Source: Peptococcaceae bacterium UBA3933 (GTDB taxonomy: Bacteria > Bacillota > Peptococcia > Peptococcales > BICA1-8). Taken from it: a stretch of DNA of 35,287 nt. The DNA lies in assembly GCA_002385805.1 (NCBI GenBank), contig DGEF01000104.1, positions 1 to 35,287 on the forward strand, written 5' to 3'. Positions 23,891 to 32,174 of this stretch are shown here, one piece after another. A program made the position numbers and the translations under genes. Each line of letters begins with the position of its first letter. The stretch's first letter is position 1. The notes beneath the pieces were generated by a model that saw only the letters and a program-made list of their open reading frames with translations, was not told where the DNA came from and ran no database searches.

Positions 23891-23919
23891 ATTTTAGCAC
23901 AGTAAAATCTATTAAGCAA
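23891..23919 (-). promoter_or_regulatory. Sigma-A promoter for rpsB-tsf
   Basis: On the minus strand: TTGCTT (23914-23919), exactly 17 bases, then TAAAAT (23891-23896), preceded by TG-C, an extended -10. The predicted start is near 23884, giving a leader of about 108 bases. The -35 overlaps the stop codon region of the upstream SwrB-like gene, so translation genes appear to have a promoter separate from the motility operon. Confidence 0.7.
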
Positions 23920-24322
23920 GAAAATCTTTATATAATTGTAAAACAAATGTTACCCGATCCTGTTCCACACCTAAACGTCGGGCAATTTCTTTTATACTTA
24001 AGCCCTGACCGGCTAATTTTAAAATTTCCTTCTCTTTTGTAGGCAAAGTCGGGTAATATGAAGTATTTTTAGTAAAATCCTTTGAAGCACAAGCAATTTT
24101 TTCTTCTAAACTCATTAAAATATTTTTACCCTGGGTTATCTGGTCCTCTAAATCCCGAACCATACTCTCAGAAATCTCTTGACATTTTTCATATAATTGT
24201 GTTAAATCTTGATAAATTTTCCTGGCTTCTATTAAAAATCGGTAGTAACCTTTAAAAACAAATCTTAAAATTACTGCAACTAAAATTAATGTCATTATGA
24301 CTCCTAAAAAAAAATACAACAT
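23912..24322 (-). CDS. SwrB-like membrane-anchored protein (DUF6115 type)
   Basis: This 136-residue protein has one N-terminal membrane helix at about residues 2-24, a coiled-coil stretch at about 30-75 (LTQLYEKCQEISESM onward) and a C-terminal domain at about 93-135. The last domain contains KEKEILKLAGQGLSIKEIARRLG, a helix-turn-helix-like motif similar to the LuxR/sigma-region-4 type. The topology and the position between sigD and rpsB match B. subtilis SwrB, which activates flagellar basal-body assembly by way of FliF/FliP. Sequence similarity cannot be measured here. The ATG has AAGGTGG upstream. Its 3' end overlaps the rpsB promoter. Confidence 0.65.
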   Translation of the reverse strand: MLYFFLGVIMTLILVAVILRFVFKGYYRFLIEARKIYQDLTQLYEKCQEISESMVRDLEDQITQGKNILMSLEEKIACASKDFTKNTSYYPTLPTKEKEILKLAGQGLSIKEIARRLGVEQDRVTFVLQLYKDFLA

Positions 24323-24331
24323 ATTACCACC

Positions 24332-24652
24332 TTATATATGCAAGTCTAAATGGTTGCCCAAATGTTTTAATATTTTTTCCTCTGAACCACTTTCTTCTTT
24401 TTTTGCCTGCTCCCTTTCCTTATTTGAAGCATTTTTTTGTCGTCCCTTTTTACTGCCTTCACGGCCAATATTCTTTTTCTCTATATAGTCCAAATTTTTA
24501 ACTGCTTTCTCCTGTCGGTTAAACTCCTGTTTAACTCCTGACACTATTTGTTGGTTTTGTATATTCCCCTGATCCTGCTGTAAGGTTTGAATCCTACTGA
24601 CTTCACCGCTCTTTTGAAAAACAACCTGGAAATCAATAGAATTAAGGGACAT
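24332..24652 (-). CDS. Small charged protein of unknown function in the motility operon
   Basis: This 106-residue frame starts at an ATG with a strong AGGAGGG upstream, 15 bases after fapA, and ends 9 bases before the SwrB-like gene. It has an ordered-looking N-terminus (SLNSIDFQVVFQKSGEVSR), a glutamine-rich stretch at about 25-42 and a lysine/glutamate-rich low-complexity region at about 58-90. No membrane segment or signal peptide is visible. I do not recognise the family. Operon position suggests a flagellar or motility accessory role, as inference only. Confidence 0.6.
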   Translation of the reverse strand: MSLNSIDFQVVFQKSGEVSRIQTLQQDQGNIQNQQIVSGVKQEFNRQEKAVKNLDYIEKKNIGREGSKKGRQKNASNKEREQAKKEESGSEEKILKHLGNHLDLHI

Positions 24653-24667
24653 GAGTAACCCTCCTTT

Positions 24668-26086
24668 TCAACTGACTAAAGGCTCAATACTTATGTCCAT
24701 TCCATCTAATTTCAATACTACTCTTTTCATTTCACTGGTAAAATGTTTTTTGGCTTTGCCCATGGAAATTTGTACTCCACAATTAATGGTTTCTGAAACT
24801 TTAATAATCCCATCACCTATTTTTTTTATTTTTTGCTCTAAATCAAATTTTTCCAGTTCTAACCGGGTATTGTCTCTCTGTAATTGCTTACGGGTATCAA
24901 GCAATTTCTGTCTTAATTTTTCTTTATCAGGAGGAAGTTTATTAAGTTTTTCTTCCAGTTGTTTTAAGATTTTTAGAGCTTTATCAGCTTTATCTAAATT
25001 TTGCTTAATATTTTCAATATCTCGGCTAACCTGATTATAAGCCAGCCACAAATCCGGATTAACGCCAACTTCCACAATAGTTATGGTTGCTAAATTAGAA
25101 CCTAGATTTTTGCAAACAAGAGACTTACCTGCCCGACAAACACCACCTACTACCACTCCTCTTTTGCCACCTACTTGGACATTTAACCCGGCATTTACTT
25201 CACTGTGCATAATCCCAGAGTTGACGATTATGTCCTCACCGGCTTTAACATAAGCATTTTCAATAAAATTGCTGTAAACATTTTTCTTTGCTTCGATCTT
25301 ACTCTTTTTGTTACCGCGAATACCTTTTTTTACTATTATATTTCCATCTGCAAAAACATGTCCCCCTTCTACCGTGCCGAATATTTCTACATCACCTTTG
25401 CTGGTTACTTTGAAACCTTCTCGAACATGTCCTTTAATAATCACATTACCGCTATATTCTATATTACCGGTAGAAAAATTAACATCTCCTTTTATCTCTA
25501 AAACATCCAGAACCGATACTTTACCGCCAGTGAAAACAACATGACCTTCACAAGCAGCATACCCTTTAAGCATATCCTCACTTACATTGACATTTTTTCC
25601 TATAGGTAGGGGGATATCCTTTCCCGGAAGACCAGGTATTTCTTTGCCAAATACATTTACTCCCGGAATACCACGGGTGGCAGGTATTTTTTCTACCAAG
25701 AGCTGACCTTTTTTTACATTTTGAATCAAACTAATGTTATAAAAATCAACGCGCCCGTTTTCCAACACTTTGGGTTTTATTTCAACACCATGAGGATTAA
25801 AATAATATTTTAACTGAGCATTTTGGCCAGGTACAGGTTTTTTGCCTTCCGCTATTAACTGATCAGTAACTCCTTTTTTTTCATTGAGAGCCAGTAAAAT
25901 TTTTACTTCATCAATACCATAAACTATACCGGCTTTAAGCAACTCATTTTTTATCTGAGCCAAAGTTACCGGATTTTCTTTTTCCTCATCATAGGGAAAA
26001 ATAGTCAAAAATGCAGATAGATGATCTCTACTGACCCTAATGACAAATCTTTTTTTCTCTTTCTCTTTTTGAGAAGTGGCAGTCAT
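24668..26086 (-). CDS. fapA: FapA/DUF342 family polymer-forming protein
   Basis: This 472-residue protein belongs to the DUF342 (FapA) family, described in Vibrio as flagellar assembly protein A. A divergent N-terminal domain (about 1-155) includes ATRGIPGVNVFGKEI. A glycine-rich beta-helix with short repeats follows at about 160-325: the repeats look like IKGDVNFSTGNIEYSGNVII and VTSKGDVEIFGTVEGGHV. A coiled coil lies at about 330-430 (SRDIENIKQNLDKADKALK). The longest frame begins at GTG 26110, overlapping sigD, but ATG 26086 has a near-perfect AAAGGAGGA nine bases upstream, so I use it. Location next to sigD supports a motility role; biochemical function is poorly known. Confidence 0.8.
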   Translation of the reverse strand: MTATSQKEKEKKRFVIRVSRDHLSAFLTIFPYDEEKENPVTLAQIKNELLKAGIVYGIDEVKILLALNEKKGVTDQLIAEGKKPVPGQNAQLKYYFNPHGVEIKPKVLENGRVDFYNISLIQNVKKGQLLVEKIPATRGIPGVNVFGKEIPGLPGKDIPLPIGKNVNVSEDMLKGYAACEGHVVFTGGKVSVLDVLEIKGDVNFSTGNIEYSGNVIIKGHVREGFKVTSKGDVEIFGTVEGGHVFADGNIIVKKGIRGNKKSKIEAKKNVYSNFIENAYVKAGEDIIVNSGIMHSEVNAGLNVQVGGKRGVVVGGVCRAGKSLVCKNLGSNLATITIVEVGVNPDLWLAYNQVSRDIENIKQNLDKADKALKILKQLEEKLNKLPPDKEKLRQKLLDTRKQLQRDNTRLELEKFDLEQKIKKIGDGIIKVSETINCGVQISMGKAKKHFTSEMKRVVLKLDGMDISIEPLVS

Positions 26087-26106
26087 TAAGAACTTCCTCC
26101 TTTGAT

Positions 26107-26865
26107 TCACAAGTTCAGAAACCTTTGTAATTTTCCTTTCAATTTAAGAACGGCTTTTTTATGTATCTGAGAAATTCTTCCTTCTGATAGCTCCAGTATT
26201 TTACTGATTTCCTTAATGCTTAACTCTTCATAATAGTATAATGTTATAACAAGCCGTTCTTTCTCATTTAGCTCTGCGATGGCTTTACTTAAATAATCTT
26301 TAATTTCCAGGTTTTCCAGGTTATCAAGAGGATCAGGACTGGATTTGTCAACTAACAGATCTCCTAAAGTAAATAAATCATGTTCATCTTTCTCCAAAGG
26401 CTGTTCTAAAGAAATTACGGACAAAGATCCTACTTCTTGTAATAGTTGTTCAAATTCTTTTACAGTCAGACCAAGATAATCTGCCACCTCTTGATCGGTA
26501 GCACTTCGGCCTAGCTTCTGTTCCAAGAAAGTGTAAGCTTTTTCAATTTCCTTAGCTTTTCTTCGAGAAGATTGGTTAGCCCAATCCATTTTACGTAAAC
26601 CGTCAATCATTGCTCCCCTGATTCTGAGCATAGCATAAGGTTCAAACTTATCACTGAGTTCCGGGTTATACCTGTCAATAGCATCAAGTAGTCCCAAAGA
26701 ACCATAGGCCAGCAAATCATCCAGTTCTACATTACCCGGTAGTCCCTGGTACAAACGATAAGCAGATGCTTTTATTAAGGGAGCATAATTCATCACAATT
26801 TTTTCTTTGATTTCTTTGCTGGGCTCCTTCCGGTATCTTGACCACAAGTCATTTTTATCTTCCAT
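26107..26865 (-). CDS. sigD: Flagellar sigma factor SigD/FliA (sigma-28)
   Basis: This alternative sigma factor directs transcription of late flagellar, chemotaxis and autolysin genes. The 252-residue protein has the full sigma-28 layout: region 2 with VELDDLLAYGSLGLLDAIDRY and KFEPYAMLRIRGAMIDGLRK, then region 3 with GRSATDQEVADYLGL, and region 4 with LNEKERLVITLYYYEELSIKEIS. The final helix-turn-helix is SEGRISQIHKKAVLKL. A GTG at 26880 extends the frame into cheD, but ATG 26865 with GAGG nine bases upstream is more likely. Its gene lies after cheD, as in B. subtilis, where distance from the operon promoter helps make SigD levels bistable. No anti-sigma factor FlgM is in the window. Confidence 0.94.
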   Translation of the reverse strand: MEDKNDLWSRYRKEPSKEIKEKIVMNYAPLIKASAYRLYQGLPGNVELDDLLAYGSLGLLDAIDRYNPELSDKFEPYAMLRIRGAMIDGLRKMDWANQSSRRKAKEIEKAYTFLEQKLGRSATDQEVADYLGLTVKEFEQLLQEVGSLSVISLEQPLEKDEHDLFTLGDLLVDKSSPDPLDNLENLEIKDYLSKAIAELNEKERLVITLYYYEELSIKEISKILELSEGRISQIHKKAVLKLKGKLQRFLNL

Positions 26866-26876
26866 TGACTTATTCC

Positions 26877-27359
26877 TCACACAATCTTCTCCCCATACTT
26901 TATTGTTCGAATATACAGCTGACCGTTCTCAGGATAAAAATAAATTGTTCGTCCATAATTTCCACCTGTATCTTGGGCTAAAATTGGAATGCCCCAAATA
27001 TTAAGATTTGTTATTACAGCTTCTACATTTCGCTCCCCAATTTTCATAATACTGTTATTGCCGCTAAAATTAAACATCTGTGCGCCCCCGGCTATTTTAG
27101 CTACCATACGTCTTTTTATTGCTCCTAAATTAACCATTTCATCAATTAGTATTTTAATAGCTGTATCAGCGTACTTTGCTTTATTTTGTACATCACGGGC
27201 CTGGGTACTGTCCGGCAACATTATGTGGGCTAAACCACCTACTTTAACTAAGGGATCTAAAAGGCAGACGCCCACACAGGAACCTAAACCGGTGGTCACC
27301 AGAACTTGTGGTGGTTTAGCTGTAGCTAAATCGGCCATACCCACTTTTATTTCATCCAT
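26877..27359 (-). CDS. cheD: Chemoreceptor glutamine deamidase CheD
   Basis: CheD deamidates receptor glutamines and, in Bacillus, binds CheC to increase CheC's phosphatase activity. The 160-residue protein has the catalytic set: TTGLGSCVGVC with Cys28 and GGLAHIML with His45, spaced as in the Thermotoga enzyme. The usual KIAGGAQMF and NVEAVITNL blocks follow. The longest frame begins at TTG 27368, but ATG 27359 lies nine bases after AGGAG, so it is preferred; the gene then overlaps cheC by 8 bases. This overlap of partner proteins fits co-translation. Confidence 0.93.
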   Translation of the reverse strand: MDEIKVGMADLATAKPPQVLVTTGLGSCVGVCLLDPLVKVGGLAHIMLPDSTQARDVQNKAKYADTAIKILIDEMVNLGAIKRRMVAKIAGGAQMFNFSGNNSIMKIGERNVEAVITNLNIWGIPILAQDTGGNYGRTIYFYPENGQLYIRTIKYGEKIV

Positions 27360-27975
27360 TATTGCCAACTCCTAATTTGCCTAATAAAATTTCTAAAGAC
27401 CCAGGTTCCGGCAAGAGGAAAAAATGTCCTTTTACTTCCTTTTCTTCTTCCGAAAACACACTTTCAATAACCAAAGCATAATCGCTTACTTCCCCGTATA
27501 GCTGCAAAACATTTCCCAGAATAGCCCCTGCCATATCCAAGGCTAAAGCAGGTACGGTAGGAGTAAATTCTAATTTTGTAAAACTATTGAGAGCCGTTAA
27601 ATAAGAACCGGCTAAAATATTGGTTACTTCCTTTAAGGCAGAAATAGACATTTCATCTAATTCAAATTGTCCCTCTTCCAAAGATTTTCCTAATAAGATG
27701 TTTAAAAAAATTCTAATGCTGTCCTCGGGCAAAACAAAAAGTATGCTTAAAGGAGCCTTACTGGTTACTTGTAAATAGCCGCCGGCCACTAAATTTTCCG
27801 CTCCCCCCATGATTTCCACAACCTGTGCAAAAGGTAATATAAAAACATTGGGAACACTCATATTTATTTTTTTATTAAGCATAGTCGATAAGGCTGTTGC
27901 TGCATTGCCTGCTCCTATATTACCTATTTCTTTCAAGGCATCTTTTTGCAGATCATTAAGTTTGGTGAAATCCAT
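27352..27975 (-). CDS. cheC: CheY-P phosphatase CheC
   Basis: CheC dephosphorylates CheY-P and interacts with CheD in adaptation. The 207-residue protein has both phosphatase active-site helices: Asp12-Glu16-Asn19 in DALKEIGNIGAGNAATALS and Ser112-Glu116-Asn119 in SALKEVTNILAGSYL. Each is followed by the expected proline about 22 residues on. Both centres therefore look competent, which favours CheC over FliY or CheX. The ATG at 27975 is 4 bases after cheW. It lies in the cheW-cheC-cheD-sigD order of B. subtilis. Confidence 0.93.
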   Translation of the reverse strand: MDFTKLNDLQKDALKEIGNIGAGNAATALSTMLNKKINMSVPNVFILPFAQVVEIMGGAENLVAGGYLQVTSKAPLSILFVLPEDSIRIFLNILLGKSLEEGQFELDEMSISALKEVTNILAGSYLTALNSFTKLEFTPTVPALALDMAGAILGNVLQLYGEVSDYALVIESVFSEEEKEVKGHFFLLPEPGSLEILLGKLGVGNNG

Positions 27976-27979
27976 AAAT

Positions 27980-28435
27980 TCACCCCTTAATTTCTTCGGT
28001 ATCCTGTGCTACTTCTGTTAGTTCAAGAACTTCTTCAATATTTAAAAGTATCAATAACCTTTCCTGATATTTGGCAACTCCGGCAATAAATTTTTCATCG
28101 ATAACATTTGTCAGATTGGGGGTTTCAATATCATCCTTATTGATATTAATTACTTCGGTAACACTTTCCACCGTTATTCCTACCCTGATATCATTAACAT
28201 TTAGAATAATAATTCTGCTTTTTTCTGTTAACTCCACTTCTTCAAGATTAAATCTCTTAGCAAGATTAACTATTGGAACCACATTACCCCGTAAGTTAAT
28301 AACTCCACTATAAAAGTCTTTAGTTCGTGGTACCCGGGTAATAGCAGTTGGCCGTATTATTTCCTGAACGGCCATTACGTCGATGGCATACTCTTCATTC
28401 CCTAATTTAAAAGCAACAACTTGAATTTGCTCCAT
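27980..28435 (-). CDS. cheW: Chemotaxis coupling protein CheW
   Basis: CheW links chemoreceptors to CheA in the receptor array. The 151-residue protein has the usual two-subdomain SH3-like fold: VVAFKLGNEEYAIDVMAVQEII, then RGNVVPIVNLAKRFNL, SRIIILNVNDIRVGITVESV and the final LILLNIEEVL block. It starts at ATG 28435 with GAGGAGG upstream, 27 bases after cheA. Length is normal for a single-domain CheW. Confidence 0.95.
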   Translation of the reverse strand: MEQIQVVAFKLGNEEYAIDVMAVQEIIRPTAITRVPRTKDFYSGVINLRGNVVPIVNLAKRFNLEEVELTEKSRIIILNVNDIRVGITVESVTEVININKDDIETPNLTNVIDEKFIAGVAKYQERLLILLNIEEVLELTEVAQDTEEIKG

Positions 28436-28462
28436 CCTCTATACCTCCTCTATTTAACAGAA

Positions 28463-30418
28463 CTAAAATAACGTCCCTATATCTAAAATGAGAGAAACCT
28501 TACCGTCACCTAAAATTGCTGCACCGGCAATACCTGGTAAATTGGAAAACAATTTCCCTAAGGAAGATATCACTATTTCCTGTTGTCCTATTAATTCATC
28601 AACAACTAAACCTATTTGTTCTTCCCCTTTACGAACTACTACTACATAAAGTTCTTCGCCGCATTTTCCGGTACAGGGAACCTCTAAGACTTTGCTTAAA
28701 CGAATTAATGGCAATACCTTACCCCTTAACACCATTACTTCTTGTCCCTGGACATTTTTAATAACATCTTCCTCAATCAGAGTTGTTTCGTCAATATTAG
28801 CCAGAGGAATAGCATATACTTCTTCTTCAACTTTAACTAATAAAGCCTGAATAATTGCCAAAGTTAAAGGCAGTTTTATTGTAAATTTTGTTCCAATGCC
28901 CGGCTGACTTTCCAAAAAAACGTTCCCGTTTAAGGAGTTAATTTTAGCTCTCACTACATCCAATCCTACTCCCCGACCGGAAATATCCGTAACTTGTTGA
29001 GCAGTGCTAAATCCGGGAGCGAAAATAAAATCCAAGATTTCTTTTTCTGACATTTGCTCTAACTCTTTAATTGTAACCATTCCATTTTCTACCGCTTTTG
29101 TCTTAACTTTTTCTATATTAATTCCCTGGCCGTCATCTTCAACAATGATTAACACAGAATTTCCTTCCTGACGGGCAATAAGCTTTAAAGTTCCTACTCT
29201 GCTTTTACTCTGGGCCAGTCGTTCTTCAGGTTTTTCCAACCCATGGTCTAAAGAATTTCGAATTAAATGTACTAAAGGGTCACTTATTTCATCAATTACA
29301 GTCCTGTCCAGCTCCGTTTCTTGCCCTTCTAAAACCAACTCCACCTCTTTCTCCAATTCTTTAGAAAAATCTCTTACCATACGGGGAAAACGATTAAAAA
29401 CTTGTTCAATAGGTACCATGCGGACTTTCATTACCACATTCTGTAAATCAGAGGTGATTCGTTCGATCTGCTCAACAGTTTCTCCTAAAGAAGTGACTTG
29501 ACCTGTTTTCATTATCTGTTCTAAACGGGTTTTATTAATAACCAGTTCACCAACTAAGTTCATCAGATTATCCAATTTCGTAATATCTACCCGAACGGTC
29601 TGCATAGTTTTAATCTTGGTTTTATCCCAACTGTCTACTTGGTTAACAGTTTTTTTCTTTTCTTTAGGAAGATTAGCTTCCTTCTGGATTTTAACCTCAG
29701 CCAACTGTTTTAAGCTAATCTCACTAATCTTATCCACAGCATTTCTAATTTTATTTTCATTTTCTTTGGTTAATAAATACAGGGTAAATTCTCTATCAAA
29801 TTTTTCATCTTCCAGATCCTGGACTGCCGGTACCGATTTAATTATTTCTCCTAATTCTTCTAAGTTTTTAAAAACCATAAAGGCTCTGACCGCTTTCATA
29901 ACGCACTGGGGAGAAACCTCTACGACTACTTTATATGTATGATAATTTTGTTCCTGTCCTTTTAAAATTAAATTGTTTTCATATTCATTCAATTCATCCT
30001 TTACTGTATATTGGGAAGTTTCTTCTACGGCTTGTCCTTGTCCTTCTTCTAAATTTTTCAGACTGGCGACTAAATCATCTATGACAAATTCATTCTGGTT
30101 ACCTGTACTTATCCCTTCAACCATATTTTCTAAAGCATCAACACATTTAAAAAGCAAATCGCTTATAAAACGGGAAAACTCCAGTTCTTTATCCCGCAGT
30201 TTCCCTAAAACATTTTCCATCTTATGGGTAAGTTCAGTTATTTGCTCAAAACCCATCGTTGCCGCCATTCCCTTTAAGGTGTGAGCAGCCCGGAATATCT
30301 CATTAAGGGCCATTTCGTTTTCAGGATCCTGTTCCAAAGAAAGCAAACCTTCATTTAAGACTTGTAAATTTTCCCGGGACTCCTCCAGAAATAAGCCTAA
30401 GTATTCATTAGTATCCAA
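28463..30418 (-). CDS. cheA: Chemotaxis histidine kinase CheA
   Basis: CheA autophosphorylates in response to receptor signals and passes phosphate to CheY and CheB. The 651-residue protein has a P1 Hpt domain with the phosphorylated His46 in AAHTLKGMAATMGF and a P2 response-regulator docking domain at about 165-240. P3 dimerisation helices (NLMNLVGELVINKTRLEQI) follow. The P4 kinase has the N box (HLIRNSLDHGLEKPEER), G1 box (DDGQGI) and G2 box (GRGVGLDVVR). A P5 CheW-like domain closes the protein. I start at TTG 30418, eight bases after GGAGG, giving the classic (M)DTNEYLGLFLEESRENL N-terminus; an upstream TTG at 30433 overlaps the ribosome site. Confidence 0.96.
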   Translation of the reverse strand: MDTNEYLGLFLEESRENLQVLNEGLLSLEQDPENEMALNEIFRAAHTLKGMAATMGFEQITELTHKMENVLGKLRDKELEFSRFISDLLFKCVDALENMVEGISTGNQNEFVIDDLVASLKNLEEGQGQAVEETSQYTVKDELNEYENNLILKGQEQNYHTYKVVVEVSPQCVMKAVRAFMVFKNLEELGEIIKSVPAVQDLEDEKFDREFTLYLLTKENENKIRNAVDKISEISLKQLAEVKIQKEANLPKEKKKTVNQVDSWDKTKIKTMQTVRVDITKLDNLMNLVGELVINKTRLEQIMKTGQVTSLGETVEQIERITSDLQNVVMKVRMVPIEQVFNRFPRMVRDFSKELEKEVELVLEGQETELDRTVIDEISDPLVHLIRNSLDHGLEKPEERLAQSKSRVGTLKLIARQEGNSVLIIVEDDGQGINIEKVKTKAVENGMVTIKELEQMSEKEILDFIFAPGFSTAQQVTDISGRGVGLDVVRAKINSLNGNVFLESQPGIGTKFTIKLPLTLAIIQALLVKVEEEVYAIPLANIDETTLIEEDVIKNVQGQEVMVLRGKVLPLIRLSKVLEVPCTGKCGEELYVVVVRKGEEQIGLVVDELIGQQEIVISSLGKLFSNLPGIAGAAILGDGKVSLILDIGTLF

Positions 30419-30436
30419 TCTTTCCACCTCCAAGTT

Positions 30437-31510
30437 TCACCTAAAATTAACTAAATAATTTATGATTCCCGAAGCTATTTCCGGCAAAGGAACAACCTTG
30501 TCGACACAACCTGTATCAATAGCAGATTTAGGCATACCGAAAACAACACATGTTTCTTGAGCTTCGGCGATAGCATAACAACCGTTTTTCTTTAAATTTA
30601 CTAACCCTTCCCGACCGTCATAACCCATACCGGTCATAATTACAGCAATAACTTTTTTTATTCCTTTTTCAGCAACAGAGTTGAATAAGGTATCTACTGC
30701 AGGGCGATGTCCGTTAACTGTAGGTCCTTGGTGTAATTTAACAAATGGTTCACAGTTTTTTAATTCTACTTCCAAATGGTAATCTCCGGGTGCGACATAG
30801 GCATGTCCAGGTAAAACCTTTTCTCCATTCTCTGCTTCTTTAACTTTTAAAGGACTGGATCTATCTAGTCTTTCTGCTAATGATCTAGTAAATCCGGGGG
30901 GCATATGCTGGACTATTAACACCCCTGCCGGAAGGTTCTCCGGTAAGGATTGTAACACTATATCTAAGGCCTTAGGCCCTCCTGTTGAAGTTCCTATTAA
31001 TACCAGGGGGAACTTTAAATTGCATTCCATAGGAGAACCAGTCTTTTGACCAGGTTCCACCGTTTCTAAAGGTTTATAAAATTCTTTACTCGTGCCGGTG
31101 AAATTTACCTTAACTTGGCTGGCAATTTTTATTTTCTGAATGAGTTCTTTTTCCACTTCTTCAATATTTAATGAGATTGGACCTCCCGGCTTAGGAACAA
31201 AATCAACAGCACCGTTAGCCAAAGCCTCAATGGTTATATCTGCGCCTTTTTTTGTAAAGGTACTTAACATAATAACCGGAGTAGGTTGAATGGTCATAAT
31301 CCTATGCAAAGCTTCCAGACCATTCATTACAGGCATTTCTACATCTAAAGTAATTACATCAGGTTTTAGCTGTTGGATTTTTCTAAGGGCATCTTCCCCA
31401 TTACGTGCTGTTCCGATGACTTCTAAACTTTCATCTTTATTAATCATATCTGAAATCACTTTCCGCATAAAAGCTGAGTCATCAACCACTAAAACCTTTT
31501 TCTTCAACAT
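30437..31510 (-). CDS. cheB: Protein-glutamate methylesterase CheB
   Basis: CheB removes methyl groups from chemoreceptors when phosphorylated by CheA. The 357-residue protein has an N-terminal receiver domain with acidic residues at 10-11, Asp56 as phosphorylation site and the following PVMNG. A linker at about 120-165 leads to the methylesterase domain with the catalytic triad Ser175 (IGTSTGGPKA), His202 (VQHMPPGFT) and Asp298 (MTGMGYDGREG). It starts right after the PilZ gene stop (adjacent bases), so translation is coupled. The partner methyltransferase CheR is not in this window. Confidence 0.96.
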   Translation of the reverse strand: MLKKKVLVVDDSAFMRKVISDMINKDESLEVIGTARNGEDALRKIQQLKPDVITLDVEMPVMNGLEALHRIMTIQPTPVIMLSTFTKKGADITIEALANGAVDFVPKPGGPISLNIEEVEKELIQKIKIASQVKVNFTGTSKEFYKPLETVEPGQKTGSPMECNLKFPLVLIGTSTGGPKALDIVLQSLPENLPAGVLIVQHMPPGFTRSLAERLDRSSPLKVKEAENGEKVLPGHAYVAPGDYHLEVELKNCEPFVKLHQGPTVNGHRPAVDTLFNSVAEKGIKKVIAVIMTGMGYDGREGLVNLKKNGCYAIAEAQETCVVFGMPKSAIDTGCVDKVVPLPEIASGIINYLVNFR

Positions 31511-32161
31511 CTACAATACCCCTTTTTTGATTAATTCCCGTTGCCTAAAAAATACATATTTTATTATTTCCTCACGATCACGTTCGGAAATATTAATAAA
31601 TTGTACACCAACAAAAAACCTGCTTTGATTGTCTATAATTTCCTCTTTCGACCACCTTACCTTAGCTTGACATTCAATGACCTCTGAAGGTAAATATATT
31701 TTAACTTTTAATTCAGTACCTTTAGACAAAGATTTATTTGTAATAAATTGGGCACCACCACCGCTTAGATCACGAAGGAAAGTGCTATGGTAAACACCGT
31801 CCAAGTTGCTTTTATTAACGAAGGAATATTCTATTTTTAAAGAAGTAGGTACTCGTACATGCTCTCTCCTTTGAATTTTTTTTATGCTAAAAGGACGACT
31901 TAAAAATACCATGGGTAGTGGTTCAAAAATCCTTGCCTTCACCTGACAATAAAAAGCAAAGGTAGCAATACTATCCCAATACCAAATAATTACTGGAGTA
32001 TCCGGCCTTAAGGGAACTAAATTGCCCTGGACTATTGGCATCGCAATAACTATACCGTCTTCATTTATGTCCTCAATCCGGGTTCGGTAACTTCCTGCAT
32101 GTTCATTACCTTCTTCAACTTCAATGTCAATAATTTGATTTATTTTTAATTTCTCTAACAT
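31511..32161 (-). CDS. YcgR-type PilZ-domain c-di-GMP-binding protein
   Basis: This 216-residue protein has an N-terminal YcgR-like (YcgR_2) domain at about 1-90 and a C-terminal PilZ domain. The c-di-GMP-binding residues are present: QRREHVR (Arg98, Arg99, Arg103) and DLSGGGAQF (Asp131, Ser133, Gly135). YcgR/YpfA proteins slow the flagellar motor when c-di-GMP is high, in B. subtilis through MotA. The gene abuts cheB and follows flhG by 13 bases. The position ties c-di-GMP sensing to this flagellar operon. Confidence 0.85.
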   Translation of the reverse strand: MLEKLKINQIIDIEVEEGNEHAGSYRTRIEDINEDGIVIAMPIVQGNLVPLRPDTPVIIWYWDSIATFAFYCQVKARIFEPLPMVFLSRPFSIKKIQRREHVRVPTSLKIEYSFVNKSNLDGVYHSTFLRDLSGGGAQFITNKSLSKGTELKVKIYLPSEVIECQAKVRWSKEEIIDNQSRFFVGVQFINISERDREEIIKYVFFRQRELIKKGVL

Positions 32162-32174
32162 AGTCTCACCTAGC

